Below are positions 46,823-58,466 of a stretch of DNA of 64,000 bases, piece by piece; position 1 is the stretch's first letter; each line of letters begins with the position of its first letter. Where the stretch lies: contig NZ_JAJQXX010000002.1 in NCBI RefSeq assembly GCF_028767025.1, positions 124,001 through 188,000 on the forward strand, in the 5' to 3' direction. Both the position numbers and the translations under genes were made by a program. The notes under the pieces are model-generated. The model ran no database searches. It was not told the origin of the DNA and saw only the letters and a program-made list of their open reading frames with translations. Origin of the DNA: Blautia sp. XA-2221. GTDB lineage: Bacteria > Bacillota > Clostridia > Lachnospirales > Lachnospiraceae.

Positions 46823-47654
46823 AAAAGTAATTCGAACCTTTCAGTATATATTTTTGAGTATTTGTGCCTTTATTTCTATCTTTCCATTTTTTTGGATGAT
46901 TATTGCGGCAACAAACAAATCTGTGGATGTAACAAAAGGAACTCTGATGCCGGGCAGCTATTTTATGGAGAATTTAAAGGCAGTTCTCAGCTCAGATCTT
47001 CAGTATACCACTGCATTTAAAAACTCTCTTATAATTTCTGTAGTGACTACGATTCTTGCTATGATCGTTTCTTCAGCGGCAGGATATGCTTTTGTTATCT
47101 ACAGGTCAAAAAGCAGAGAGCGAGTATTTAACATTATTCTTTTATCCATGATGGTGCCTTTTGCTGCGCTGATGGTTCCTCTGTTCCGCCTGTTCAGCAA
47201 GTTTAACAGTGTTCCGTTGTTAAAAACAATTGCATTAAATACACCGGGAGCAGTTATTGTAATTGGAATTTCGACTGCATTTCTGATTTTCTTCTTCCGG
47301 CAGAATACAGAAAGCTTTCCAAAGGAGATGATCGAGGCAGCCAGAATCGATGGTGTGGGAGAGTTTGGGATCTTTTTCAAAATTTTTATGCCTACCATGA
47401 AATCTACTTATGCGGCAGCGATTATTGTAACCTTTATGAACAGCTGGAACAGCTATCTGTGGCCTCTGATCGCACTGCAGTCTCCGGAAAAAAGAACATT
47501 ACCTCTGGTTATTTCCGCAATGGGATCCTCTTATACGCCGGATTATGGTATGATGATGACGGCAGTCGTGCTGGCTACGATCCCTACAGCTCTGATCTTT
47601 TTCCTGTTGCAGAAGCAGTTTGTAGCAGGCATGACCGGTTCCGTAAAAGGATGA
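46815..47654 (+). CDS. Sugar ABC transporter permease (MalG/LacG type)
   Basis: 279 residues, six membrane helices, EAA loop EAARIDGVGEFGIFFKIFMP. Second half of the permease pair. GGGGGAT ribosome binding site inside the end of the first permease gene. Thirty bp before the beta-galactosidase. Confidence 0.93.
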   Translation: MTKKVIRTFQYIFLSICAFISIFPFFWMIIAATNKSVDVTKGTLMPGSYFMENLKAVLSSDLQYTTAFKNSLIISVVTTILAMIVSSAAGYAFVIYRSKSRERVFNIILLSMMVPFAALMVPLFRLFSKFNSVPLLKTIALNTPGAVIVIGISTAFLIFFFRQNTESFPKEMIEAARIDGVGEFGIFFKIFMPTMKSTYAAAIIVTFMNSWNSYLWPLIALQSPEKRTLPLVISAMGSSYTPDYGMMMTAVVLATIPTALIFFLLQKQFVAGMTGSVKG

Positions 47655-47657
47655 TAA

Positions 47658-50714
<3,057 letters not shown>

Positions 50715-50745
50715 AATAAAAGAAAAATTTGTGAATGATTTAAAA

Positions 50746-50802
50746 GAAAGGAAGCGTCAGTGTACGGGAGTTTTATCCTGTACGCTGACGCTATGATACA
50801 TT
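50746..50802 (+). promoter_or_regulatory. Hairpin between ribosome binding site and response-regulator start
   Basis: GAAAGGAA (50746-50753) is followed at once by a long stem, AGCGTCAG (50753-50760) with CTGACGCT (50785-50792), extended inward by GTAC/GTAC and GGA/TCC. The ATG follows 10 nt after the stem, with no other ribosome binding site. Folded, the stem would place the AAAGGA site next to the start. No T run, so it is not a normal terminator. Confidence 0.65.
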
Positions 50803-52356
50803 ATGAGCAGATATTGCAGGGTGCTGGTAATTGATGATGAATTTATCACTCGTCAGGGAATCAAGCATATGATTTTGTGGGAGCAGGAAGGATTTCAGAT
50901 TGTAGGGGAGGCGTCCAACGGACAGGAAGGTCTGGAGATGATCGAAAAATATCAGCCGGAAATTGTTCTGGCTGATATTGTGATGCCTGTTCTCAACGGC
51001 ATTGATTTTTCTCTTATTCTCCAGGAAAAATATCCGGATATTAAACTGATCATTCTGAGCAGTTATGATAATTTTGAATATGTTCGTACAACACTTCTTA
51101 ACGGAGCAGTGGATTATGTTTTAAAACCTACGCTGAACCCGGAGATACTGCTCCGGGCTCTGAAAAAAGCTGCCCGGAATATTCCCGGCTTCCAGTTGGA
51201 TCGGAAAGAAAAAGTAGATATCGGTACTCAGCTGGAGCGATATCTTACAGGATATTCAGAAACACTGGAAGAGGAAGGTCTGAAAAACTGTTTTCCGTAT
51301 CTGAATTACCGGATTTTTGCAGTAGATATGAAAAAAGCATGCAAAAATAACCGCCGTCAGATGGAACAGCTTCAGGAAATGCTTCAGGACAGAATGAAAA
51401 AGGATGGATTTGATATATACCAGGCTCTGTGGCTTGAGCAGGAAATTCTGTGCTATATTGTAAACTATAAGAAAAAGGAAGAGGAGGAAATTCTTTTCAG
51501 TATTCAGAGCAGCGCCCAGAGAGCAGGGCGGATCGCGGAAAAGATTTTATTTGTGGTAAGCAGACCTTTTACAGATCTGACCCATATAAAAGAAATATAT
51601 GAAAAGGGAGTAAAACCATGTCTACAGCAGAAGTTTTATTTTAATGATAAGGTTCTGATCGGAGAAGAGGAATATTCTGTTGTGGAAATCCGGCGTTTTC
51701 ATTATGAAAAATATACGGAACTTCTAAAGCAGAAGCAATACAGCCAGGCTCTGGATATTTTTCAGGAATATATCAGATATCTGGCAGAGAATAAATATGA
51801 TGAATACCTCAGTAAAAACCTTCTGAAAAACCTTTTGTATAATTTTTTGATGGAAATTGAAAAATATGGTGTGGAAAGCGATAAGCTTCGAGAAGAGTTT
51901 TTTCGCAGGATCGACCAGACGGCCAGTGTGGAAGAGTATCTGGAATATTGTGAGAAAGGGGCGTTTTCCTGCCTGAGAGAAATTGTGTCAGGGATTGAAG
52001 ATAGTTCAGATGCAGATCCGATTATTGTTCAGATCAGAGATTACATAAATGAGCATTACAGTGAAAAGCTGGACCTGTCAGATATTGCCCAGGAATTCGG
52101 GTTTAATTATCATTATATTTCTTCCTATTTTAATCAGCATATTTCAGAAGGCTTCAGCGGATATCTGAATACCGTACGGATTGAAAAGTCCTGCGCTCTT
52201 TTGACCGGCACAAAAATGTCTATTTCTGATATCAGTGCAGCAGTTGGATATTCCAATCACGGGTATTACTGCAGGATATTCCGAAAGCTGATGGGACAGA
52301 CGCCAAGTCAGTACCGGCACAGAAAAAACTCAGGTGAGCAGAACAATGAAAAATAA
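50803..52356 (+). CDS. YesN-like response regulator (AraC family)
   Basis: 517 residues: receiver domain 1-125 with the phospho-acceptor Asp in VLADIVMP (about 57) and Lys in YVLKP; a middle region; two helix-turn-helix motifs of AraC type at about 410-510 (LDLSDIAQEFGFNYHYISSY, MSISDISAAVGYSNHGYYCR). Expected to activate the sugar operon upstream. Overlaps the kinase gene by 11 bp. Confidence 0.94.
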   Translation: MSRYCRVLVIDDEFITRQGIKHMILWEQEGFQIVGEASNGQEGLEMIEKYQPEIVLADIVMPVLNGIDFSLILQEKYPDIKLIILSSYDNFEYVRTTLLNGAVDYVLKPTLNPEILLRALKKAARNIPGFQLDRKEKVDIGTQLERYLTGYSETLEEEGLKNCFPYLNYRIFAVDMKKACKNNRRQMEQLQEMLQDRMKKDGFDIYQALWLEQEILCYIVNYKKKEEEEILFSIQSSAQRAGRIAEKILFVVSRPFTDLTHIKEIYEKGVKPCLQQKFYFNDKVLIGEEEYSVVEIRRFHYEKYTELLKQKQYSQALDIFQEYIRYLAENKYDEYLSKNLLKNLLYNFLMEIEKYGVESDKLREEFFRRIDQTASVEEYLEYCEKGAFSCLREIVSGIEDSSDADPIIVQIRDYINEHYSEKLDLSDIAQEFGFNYHYISSYFNQHISEGFSGYLNTVRIEKSCALLTGTKMSISDISAAVGYSNHGYYCRIFRKLMGQTPSQYRHRKNSGEQNNEK

Positions 52357-54115
52357 ATGGAACACACTTTTTTTTAAGATTATTATAGTTGTGCTGGGCG
52401 CTATCCTGTGTCTTGCGGCAGCTTTGAGTATGCTGAACATCAAGGCTTCCCAGGACGTTTTTGTGGAGAATTTTGTGGAGTCACAAAGGAAGATTTTCCG
52501 GCAGATCGATGAAAATATTTATGAATTTTTTCAGACTGTAACTTCTACTACCTCTGCTGTTTGTGGCAGTTCCGCAGTGTGGGAATATCTGAATAAAGAA
52601 CAGTGGGAGGCAGCAGACGAATTCCGAAATATTCTGGATGTAAAAAAAATCCTTCATCAGCAGCCTCTTGCAAAATACAGTGATGTGAGTCTTATATTGG
52701 TTGGAAAAAATGGCAAAACCTATAATTATAATACAACTTCACGTCTGATCCTTTCGGGCAAAGAACTGCTGGAAACGGAGATTATCCAACTGGCATATGA
52801 GACACCTGAAAAGCTGATCTGCCGATACGAAAACTGCGGATATACAGATGTAATGAAAAATGATCCTGTTATCATGATGGCAAAAGCAATTACCAGCAAT
52901 GGAGGAAAAAACATAGAAGGTGTGATTCTTCTTACCATTAAAGAAAAAGACTTTCGAAATAATTATGATGTTTTTACTACTAATTTCAATGATATTCTGA
53001 TCTTTAACCAGGATAATGAGCTTATTTCCTCTAATCAGGCAGAATATTTCACTGTGTCCAGTGAAGCAGAAAAAGTTCGGGATGCGGTTGAGAAGATGCG
53101 GGATAAAAAAAGTCTGATAATCACCACCCAGGAGAATGGCAGGCTGACGGTTTATTTGATGCAGACGTTTCATAATACCAATTATAGGGTCATGGGTATT
53201 GTCCGTCCGGATCAGGCTTTTGAAAGTGTATATGATTTCCGGTATATTATAGAAGTAACAGTTGCGATCACAGCTGTGGCTATTCTGATTATTTTTGTAC
53301 TGGTAAGACAGCAGACAAAGCCTCTTTCCAAATTGGTGGAAAATATGCGGAAAGTGCAGGACGGGAGACTGGACAGGCTGGTAAAAGTGGAAGGAACCCA
53401 GGAAGTTCGGGAGCTTTCCGTTACTTATAATGCCATGCTGGGAGAATTGGATAATTATATTCAGAGGTTAATGCAGGTAGAAAAATCCAAACGTGAGGCG
53501 GAGATCCATTCTCTTCAGATGCAGATCAATCCTCACTATATTTATAATACTCTGGCAAGCGTTAAGTGGCTGATCTGGCAGGGGGACAAAGAAAAATCAG
53601 TGCAGGTGATCGATGCTTTTATCCAGCTTCTGCGAAATACTATCAGCAATAAAAATGAATTTATCACCATGAAAGAAGAAATTGAAAATCTGAAAAACTA
53701 TGTGCTGATTAACCAGATAAGGTATGGGAATCAGGTGAATGTAGAGTTTTATGTGATGCCGGACTGTGAGGAAAAGAAAGTTCCCAAGCTGATCCTTCAG
53801 CCTTTTGTGGAAAACGCATTTTTCCATGCTTTTCCTCAGGGGGAAAAAGGTACGATCTCTATCTTTGTGCGCCATAGTGATAATCTTCTGAAGGTGGAAA
53901 TTGAGGATAACGGAATCGGAATGAGCAGTGAAACTTTACGGGATCTTCTGGACAAAAAGAATGCCTCCAGAGAACATTTTACCGGAATTGGAGTGAACAA
54001 TGTAGATGACCGCATGAAGCTTATTTACGGTGAAAATTACGGAATCCTGGTAGAAAGCCAGGAAGGCAGAGGGACAAAAATTACGGTATGTTTTCCGTTG
54101 GATGAGCAGGATTAG
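52346..54115 (+). CDS. YesM-like sensor histidine kinase
   Basis: 589 residues from ATG 52346, 8 bp after AGGTGAG; the GTG at 52334 lies in that site. Two membrane helices (about 8-28 and 270-292) flank an extracellular sensor, then HAMP, the His_kinase domain with the phospho-His in QINPHYIYNTL (about 395), and an ATPase domain with ENAFFHAF, DNGIGM and GIGVNNVDDRM. Partner of the regulator upstream. Confidence 0.94.
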   Translation: MKNKWNTLFFKIIIVVLGAILCLAAALSMLNIKASQDVFVENFVESQRKIFRQIDENIYEFFQTVTSTTSAVCGSSAVWEYLNKEQWEAADEFRNILDVKKILHQQPLAKYSDVSLILVGKNGKTYNYNTTSRLILSGKELLETEIIQLAYETPEKLICRYENCGYTDVMKNDPVIMMAKAITSNGGKNIEGVILLTIKEKDFRNNYDVFTTNFNDILIFNQDNELISSNQAEYFTVSSEAEKVRDAVEKMRDKKSLIITTQENGRLTVYLMQTFHNTNYRVMGIVRPDQAFESVYDFRYIIEVTVAITAVAILIIFVLVRQQTKPLSKLVENMRKVQDGRLDRLVKVEGTQEVRELSVTYNAMLGELDNYIQRLMQVEKSKREAEIHSLQMQINPHYIYNTLASVKWLIWQGDKEKSVQVIDAFIQLLRNTISNKNEFITMKEEIENLKNYVLINQIRYGNQVNVEFYVMPDCEEKKVPKLILQPFVENAFFHAFPQGEKGTISIFVRHSDNLLKVEIEDNGIGMSSETLRDLLDKKNASREHFTGIGVNNVDDRMKLIYGENYGILVESQEGRGTKITVCFPLDEQD

Positions 54116-54276
54116 TTTCCTTAATATTATGCAGATTTCTATTACAGTCAGATGAAATTCGTGGAACGATAAGGAGCCCTTATATAAAAATATTTTCCCT
54201 TGCATTTACCGGATTGGCAGTTTATAGTGAAATTATAACTGACGGTGAGGTTTTATAGTGAAAAGGGGGAATGTCC

Positions 54277-54537
54277 ATGCTTACATTATTAAATTCCGAG
54301 AGTCTGTGGATTGGAACAGACATGAAATGCTTTAACCGGATTCGTGAACAGTTGGAACAGGCTGGGATCACCTACAAACATAAGGTAAAAAATCGGATGG
54401 GGCAATGGACTGGAGCTGGGACTGTGCGTGGAAAGACCGGAGCTGCAGGCGTACCTGCAGATAAGATGTATGAATATGAAATCCTGGTATATAAAAAAGA
54501 CTGGGAAAAAGCAAAAAAACTTACAGGGATAGAGTGA
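54277..54537 (+). CDS. Small DUF2007-like protein
   Basis: 86 residues; ATG 54277 is 6 bp after AAAGGGGG, whereas ATG 54271 abuts it. SLWIGTDMKCFNRIREQLEQ and YEYEILVYKKDWEKAKKL resemble the DUF2007 'signal transducing' fold, also seen in the tail of the membrane regulator at 26774. Role unknown. The gap 54116-54276 shows no firm promoter. Confidence 0.6.
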   Translation: MLTLLNSESLWIGTDMKCFNRIREQLEQAGITYKHKVKNRMGQWTGAGTVRGKTGAAGVPADKMYEYEILVYKKDWEKAKKLTGIE

Positions 54538-54546
54538 CCTTATCAG

Positions 54547-54601
54547 GATCCTTCAAATACTGCTTTCGTTAATTATTGCAGTATCTGGAGGATCTTTTTT
54601 T
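54547..54601 (+). terminator. Strong terminator before the pst operon
   Basis: GATCC..AATACTGC (54547-54563) pairs with GCAGTAT..GGATC (54578-54594), followed by T7. Confidence 0.88.
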
Positions 54602-54620
54602 ATTTGAAACCTCAAAGTTT

Positions 54621-54675
54621 TTTACAAAGATTTTACTCAGGCAGGATTTTTGTTTTAACTTTTCCTGCCTATAAT
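54621..54675 (+). promoter_or_regulatory. Pho-box-like repeat and pst promoter
   Basis: TTTACA-N5-TTTACT (54621-54637) resembles the Gram-positive PhoP box (TTAACA-type repeats 5 bp apart). TATAAT lies at 54670-54675 with no -35 match, typical of an activator-dependent promoter. Predicts induction by phosphate starvation. Confidence 0.62.
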
Positions 54676-54729
54676 GACAGTTGTCAATGAGAAAACAAAA
54701 TATTATTTATAAAAAAGAGGAGATTTATC

Positions 54730-55587
54730 ATGAAGAAAAAAATTGCAGGAATTTTAGCAGCAGCAGTAATCGGAACAACAGCATTTGCAACTGTAGCAAG
54801 TGCGGCAAGCGGAACCATCAATGTAATTTCCCGTGAGGATGGATCAGGAACAAGAGGCGCTTTCATTGAGCTGTTTGGTATTCAGGAAGAAAAAGACGGA
54901 GAAAAGGTTGATAACACTACTGTAGATGCCAGTATCACAAACAGCACATCTGTTATGATGACAACTGTAGCAGGTGATGAGAATGCAATCGGATATATTT
55001 CTCTTGGATCTCTCAATGATACTGTAAAAGCTGTAAAGATTGACGGCAATGAGGCAACTGCTGAGAACGTTGCAAATGATACATATAAAGTTTCCCGTCC
55101 GTTTAACATTGTAACAGGCGAGAAAGTAAGCGAGGCAGCACAGGATTTTGTGAATTACATTATGAGTGAAGAAGGTCAGCAGATTGTTGAGGACAACGGC
55201 TATATTAAAGCTGACGCAGAAGCAAAACCTTATGAAGCAGCCGATGTAGAAGGTAAGGTTGTTGTAGCTGGTTCTTCTTCCATATCTCCTGTAATGGAGA
55301 AGCTGAAAGAGGCTTATGAGGCAGTGAACAAAAATGTTACAGTAGAGGTTCAGCAGAGCGATTCCACAACAGGTGTTACATCTGCAGCAGAAGGTATCTG
55401 TGATATCGGAATGGCTTCCCGTGAACTGAAAGATGAGGAAACAAAGCAGAATCTTACCGCTACCGTAATTGCAAAAGATGGTATTGCAGTAGTTGTAAAT
55501 AATGAGAACGAGATCGAGGATCTGACAAGCGATCAGGTAAAATCAATCTTCACAGGCGAAACAACAGAGTGGGAAGATCTGGCATAG
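54730..55587 (+). CDS. pstS: Phosphate-binding protein, halves in swapped order
   Basis: 285 residues. After a Sec signal (1-27, ending ASA, no lipobox Cys), the mature protein opens with INVISREDGSGTRGAFIELF and GYISLGSL, which in ordinary PstS form the second half. It then continues, after a linker near 170, with VVVAGSSSISPVMEKLKEAY, DIGMASRELK, DGIAVVVNN and ends at FTGETTEWEDLA, normally the first half and middle. The order is thus circularly permuted; the normal joint (TxWxD then ISREDGSGTR) now lies between the two ends. Phosphate-binding motifs of both halves are kept, so it should function. Confidence 0.9.
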   Translation: MKKKIAGILAAAVIGTTAFATVASAASGTINVISREDGSGTRGAFIELFGIQEEKDGEKVDNTTVDASITNSTSVMMTTVAGDENAIGYISLGSLNDTVKAVKIDGNEATAENVANDTYKVSRPFNIVTGEKVSEAAQDFVNYIMSEEGQQIVEDNGYIKADAEAKPYEAADVEGKVVVAGSSSISPVMEKLKEAYEAVNKNVTVEVQQSDSTTGVTSAAEGICDIGMASRELKDEETKQNLTATVIAKDGIAVVVNNENEIEDLTSDQVKSIFTGETTEWEDLA

Positions 55588-55609
55588 TAATAGAGCTGCA
55601 TAACATGAC

Positions 55610-55647
55610 AGAACGCAGAGGAGCCCGGAAATCCGGGCTTCCGTTCT
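55610..55647 (+). terminator. Hairpin between pstS and pstC
   Basis: AGAACG/CGTTCT outer and GCCCGGA/TCCGGGC inner stem, no T run. Likely stabilises the pstS message rather than ending transcription. Confidence 0.6.
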
Positions 55648-55681
55648 GCAGTCAGGAAGTTAGAGAGGAAGAAATCATTTT

Positions 55682-56539
55682 ATGAATAATGTCAAAGAAC
55701 GGGGAATGAAAATTGTATTTATGGTTGCTGCCTGCGCTTCTGTACTGGCAGTATTCCTGATCTGTCTGTTCCTTTTTGCCAGTGGGATTCCGGCAATCGG
55801 AAAAATAGGTCCTCTGGAGTTTCTTTTTGGAACAGAATGGCGTCCCTCCAATGATCTGTATGGAATTTTTCCAATGATCGTGGCAAGTATTTATGTAACA
55901 GGAGGGGCAATCCTGGTAGGAGTTCCTGTAGCCCTGCTCACATCTGTATTTATGGCCCGCTACTGCCCGAAAAAGATTTACAGACCATTAAAATCAGGCA
56001 TTGAACTGATGGCAGGAGTTCCTTCGATCGTGTATGGATTTTTTGGTCTGGTGGTTATGGTGCCAATGATCCGGAAAACATTCGGGGGAACAGGAACAAG
56101 CTGGCTGGCAGCCTCCCTGCTTCTTGGGATTATGATTCTTCCTACCATTATCGGTCCTACAGAATCAGCGCTCCGCAGCGTTTCGGAAAGCTATTATGAA
56201 GGCGCGCTGGCTCTTGGAGCTACAAAGGAGCGCAGTATTTTCTGTGTAATGCTTCCGGCGGCAAAATCCGGTATTCTTGCAGCGGTAGTCCTTGGAATAG
56301 GCCGTGCTATTGGCGAGACTATGGCTGTTATCATGGTAGCAGGAAATCAGGCGAGAATGCCTCAGGGAATTCTCAAGGGACTGCGTACGATGACTGCAAA
56401 TATTGTCACTGAAATGGGATATGCGACAGGCATGCACAGAGAGGCGCTTATTGCCACCGGTGTGGTGTTGTTTGTTTTTATCCTGATTATTAATTTAAGT
56501 CTTTCACTACTGAACAGGAGGACGGAAAATGCAAACTGA
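55682..56539 (+). CDS. pstC: Phosphate ABC transporter permease PstC
   Basis: 285 residues, six membrane helices, IMAGVPSIVYGFFGL and the ATPase-contact loop YYEGALALGATKERSIFCVMLP typical of PstC. GAGGAAG ribosome binding site. Overlaps pstA by 11 bp. Confidence 0.95.
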   Translation: MNNVKERGMKIVFMVAACASVLAVFLICLFLFASGIPAIGKIGPLEFLFGTEWRPSNDLYGIFPMIVASIYVTGGAILVGVPVALLTSVFMARYCPKKIYRPLKSGIELMAGVPSIVYGFFGLVVMVPMIRKTFGGTGTSWLAASLLLGIMILPTIIGPTESALRSVSESYYEGALALGATKERSIFCVMLPAAKSGILAAVVLGIGRAIGETMAVIMVAGNQARMPQGILKGLRTMTANIVTEMGYATGMHREALIATGVVLFVFILIINLSLSLLNRRTENAN

Positions 56540-57431
56540 TACTGCAACTCTGAATTCACAGGCCGATTCAAAAAACAGAAACAGTTCTTCGTTTACAGAT
56601 CAGCTTCGCTCTTATCTGCATCATCCGGGCTCCGGTATTCTTGCTCTTCTGACAGGACTGGCGGCGATACGGACTTTTGCGGTACTGATCTTTCTGGTAG
56701 GCTATATTCTGGTAAAAGGTATTCCCTGTCTGACACCGGAATTATTTAGCTTTGAATATAACTCTGAGAATGTATCCCTGATGCCTTCTCTTATCAATAC
56801 TTTTATTATGACAGTATTGACGCTTGTTATTGCGGCTCCGGTTGGTATTTTTGCTGCGATTTATCTTGTAGAATACGCACAAAAAGGAAACCGTCTGGTG
56901 AAAGTGATTCGTATTACCGCTGAGACGCTTTCCGGTATTCCTTCTATTGTGTTTGGTTTATTTGGTATGTTGTTTTTTGTAACTGCGCTACAGTGGGGAA
57001 TGTCTCTTCTGGCTGGTATTTTTACATTGGTAATTATGGTTCTTCCGCTTATTATGCGAACTGCAGAAGAAGCTCTGAAGGCAGTTCCGGATTCCTACAG
57101 AGAAGCCAGTTTTGGTCTGGGGGCAGGAAAGCTCCGTACTATTTTTACCATTGTACTTCCTTCGGCAGTTCCTGGGATTCTGGCGGGGATCATTCTGGCT
57201 ATTGGCCGTATTATAGGTGAAACGGCAGCGCTGCTTTATACCTCGGGAACGGTTGCCCAGGTTCCTGATCTGATGGGCTCCGGACGTACGCTGGCTCTTC
57301 ATATGTATGTGCTTTCCAGCGAGGGTCTGCATATGGAACAGGCATCTGCTACGGCAGTTGTGATTCTTGTTTTTGTACTGGTTATTAACTGGCTTTCAGG
57401 AAAAGCAGCGAAACGAATTGCGAAAGGATAA
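56529..57431 (+). CDS. pstA: Phosphate ABC transporter permease PstA
   Basis: 300 residues, hydrophilic N-terminus of about 40, then six helices; TLSGIPSIVFGLFGML and SYREASFGLGAGKLRTIFTI contact loop. AGGAGG site within the end of pstC. Confidence 0.95.
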   Translation: MQTDTATLNSQADSKNRNSSSFTDQLRSYLHHPGSGILALLTGLAAIRTFAVLIFLVGYILVKGIPCLTPELFSFEYNSENVSLMPSLINTFIMTVLTLVIAAPVGIFAAIYLVEYAQKGNRLVKVIRITAETLSGIPSIVFGLFGMLFFVTALQWGMSLLAGIFTLVIMVLPLIMRTAEEALKAVPDSYREASFGLGAGKLRTIFTIVLPSAVPGILAGIILAIGRIIGETAALLYTSGTVAQVPDLMGSGRTLALHMYVLSSEGLHMEQASATAVVILVFVLVINWLSGKAAKRIAKG

Positions 57432-57464
57432 GGGCATATGAGTAATGACAAAAAGGAGACAGAA

Positions 57465-58220
57465 ATGAACTCGATTATACAAACCAAAGATCTCAAATTA
57501 TGGTATGGAGACCATCAGGTGTTAAAGGGAATTTCCATGGATATTCCGGAACATAAAATTACTGCCTTGATCGGCCCCAGTGGCTGTGGTAAATCCACAT
57601 TTTTGAAAACATTAAACCGAATGAATGACCTTGTGGATAATGTCCGTATTACGGGAGAGGTAAAATATGATGGAAAGGATATATTTTCCTCCAATGCAAA
57701 TGTAAATGAACTGCGTAAAGAGATTGGAATGGTATTTCAGAAACCGAATCCATTTCCCATGAGCATTTATGACAATGTAGCTTTCGGGCCCAGAACTCAT
57801 GGTATTCGCTCTAAAGTGAAACTGGATGAAATTGTGGAACGGTCTTTAAGAGATGCGGCTCTTTGGGATGAAGTGAAAGATCGATTAAAAACATCTGCGT
57901 TGGGAATGTCCGGAGGACAGCAGCAGAGGCTTTGCATTGCGAGAGCTCTGGCAGTACAGCCAAAAGTAATTCTTTGTGATGAGAGTACAGCGTCGCTTGA
58001 CCCGATCAGCACAGGAAAAATAGAAGACCTGCTTATGGAACTGAAATCAAAATATACGGTGATTATGGTTACGCATAATATGCAGCAGGCAGTTCGTATT
58101 TCTGATTGCTGTGCGTTTTTCCTTTTGGGTGAGCTGATTGAGTTTAATCTGACAGATACATTATTTTCTACCCCACAAAATAAAAAAACGGAGGATTATA
58201 TTACAGGAAGATTTGGTTAA
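57465..58220 (+). CDS. pstB: Phosphate ABC transporter ATPase PstB
   Basis: 251 residues from ATG 57465 (8 bp after AAAGGAG, canonical PstB length); the ATG at 57438 would add nine residues. Walker [11 protein letters not shown]-loop [14 protein letters not shown], signature [15 protein letters not shown], Walker [15 protein letters not shown] with Ser in place of the usual Pro after Asp-Glu, His in THNMQQA. No phoU follows. Confidence 0.95.
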   Translation: MNSIIQTKDLKLWYGDHQVLKGISMDIPEHKITALIGPSGCGKSTFLKTLNRMNDLVDNVRITGEVKYDGKDIFSSNANVNELRKEIGMVFQKPNPFPMSIYDNVAFGPRTHGIRSKVKLDEIVERSLRDAALWDEVKDRLKTSALGMSGGQQQRLCIARALAVQPKVILCDESTASLDPISTGKIEDLLMELKSKYTVIMVTHNMQQAVRISDCCAFFLLGELIEFNLTDTLFSTPQNKKTEDYITGRFG

Positions 58221-58420
58221 TTGAATATGGAAATTTCAGTACGCATTATCTGTATGACCAAATGCCTTATCAGACCGGCGCCGAATTATGTATTCTATTT
58301 GTTGTGATCTTTTGATCCCGTGCGTGAGTGTGGAAAAAGCAGCATATCATTGATGTCAGCATCGGAAAAGAAGCGGTTGTGGATCTGATTACGGAATATA
58401 TGGGAGCGAAAGTATAAACG
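58221..58420 (+). pseudogene. Non-coding stretch with possible gene remnant after pstB
   Basis: About 200 bp where phoU would be expected. The only protein-like piece is the frame 58340-58418, ending in DLITEYMGAKV and a stop, which looks like a C-terminal scrap of a lost gene. No start or ribosome binding site. Family not recognised. Confidence 0.3.
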
Positions 58421-58423
58421 GTA

Positions 58424-58465
58424 AAACAGGAAGAATCAAAGAGAAATCAATGGTTCTTCCTGTTT
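58424..58465. terminator. Bidirectional terminator
   Basis: AAACAGGAAGAA (58424-58435) and TTCTTCCTGTTT (58454-58465), T run on the + side; on the - side an A-rich flank gives U's as well. It lies between convergent pstB and the Mga-like gene. Confidence 0.85.
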
Positions 58466-58466
58466 T

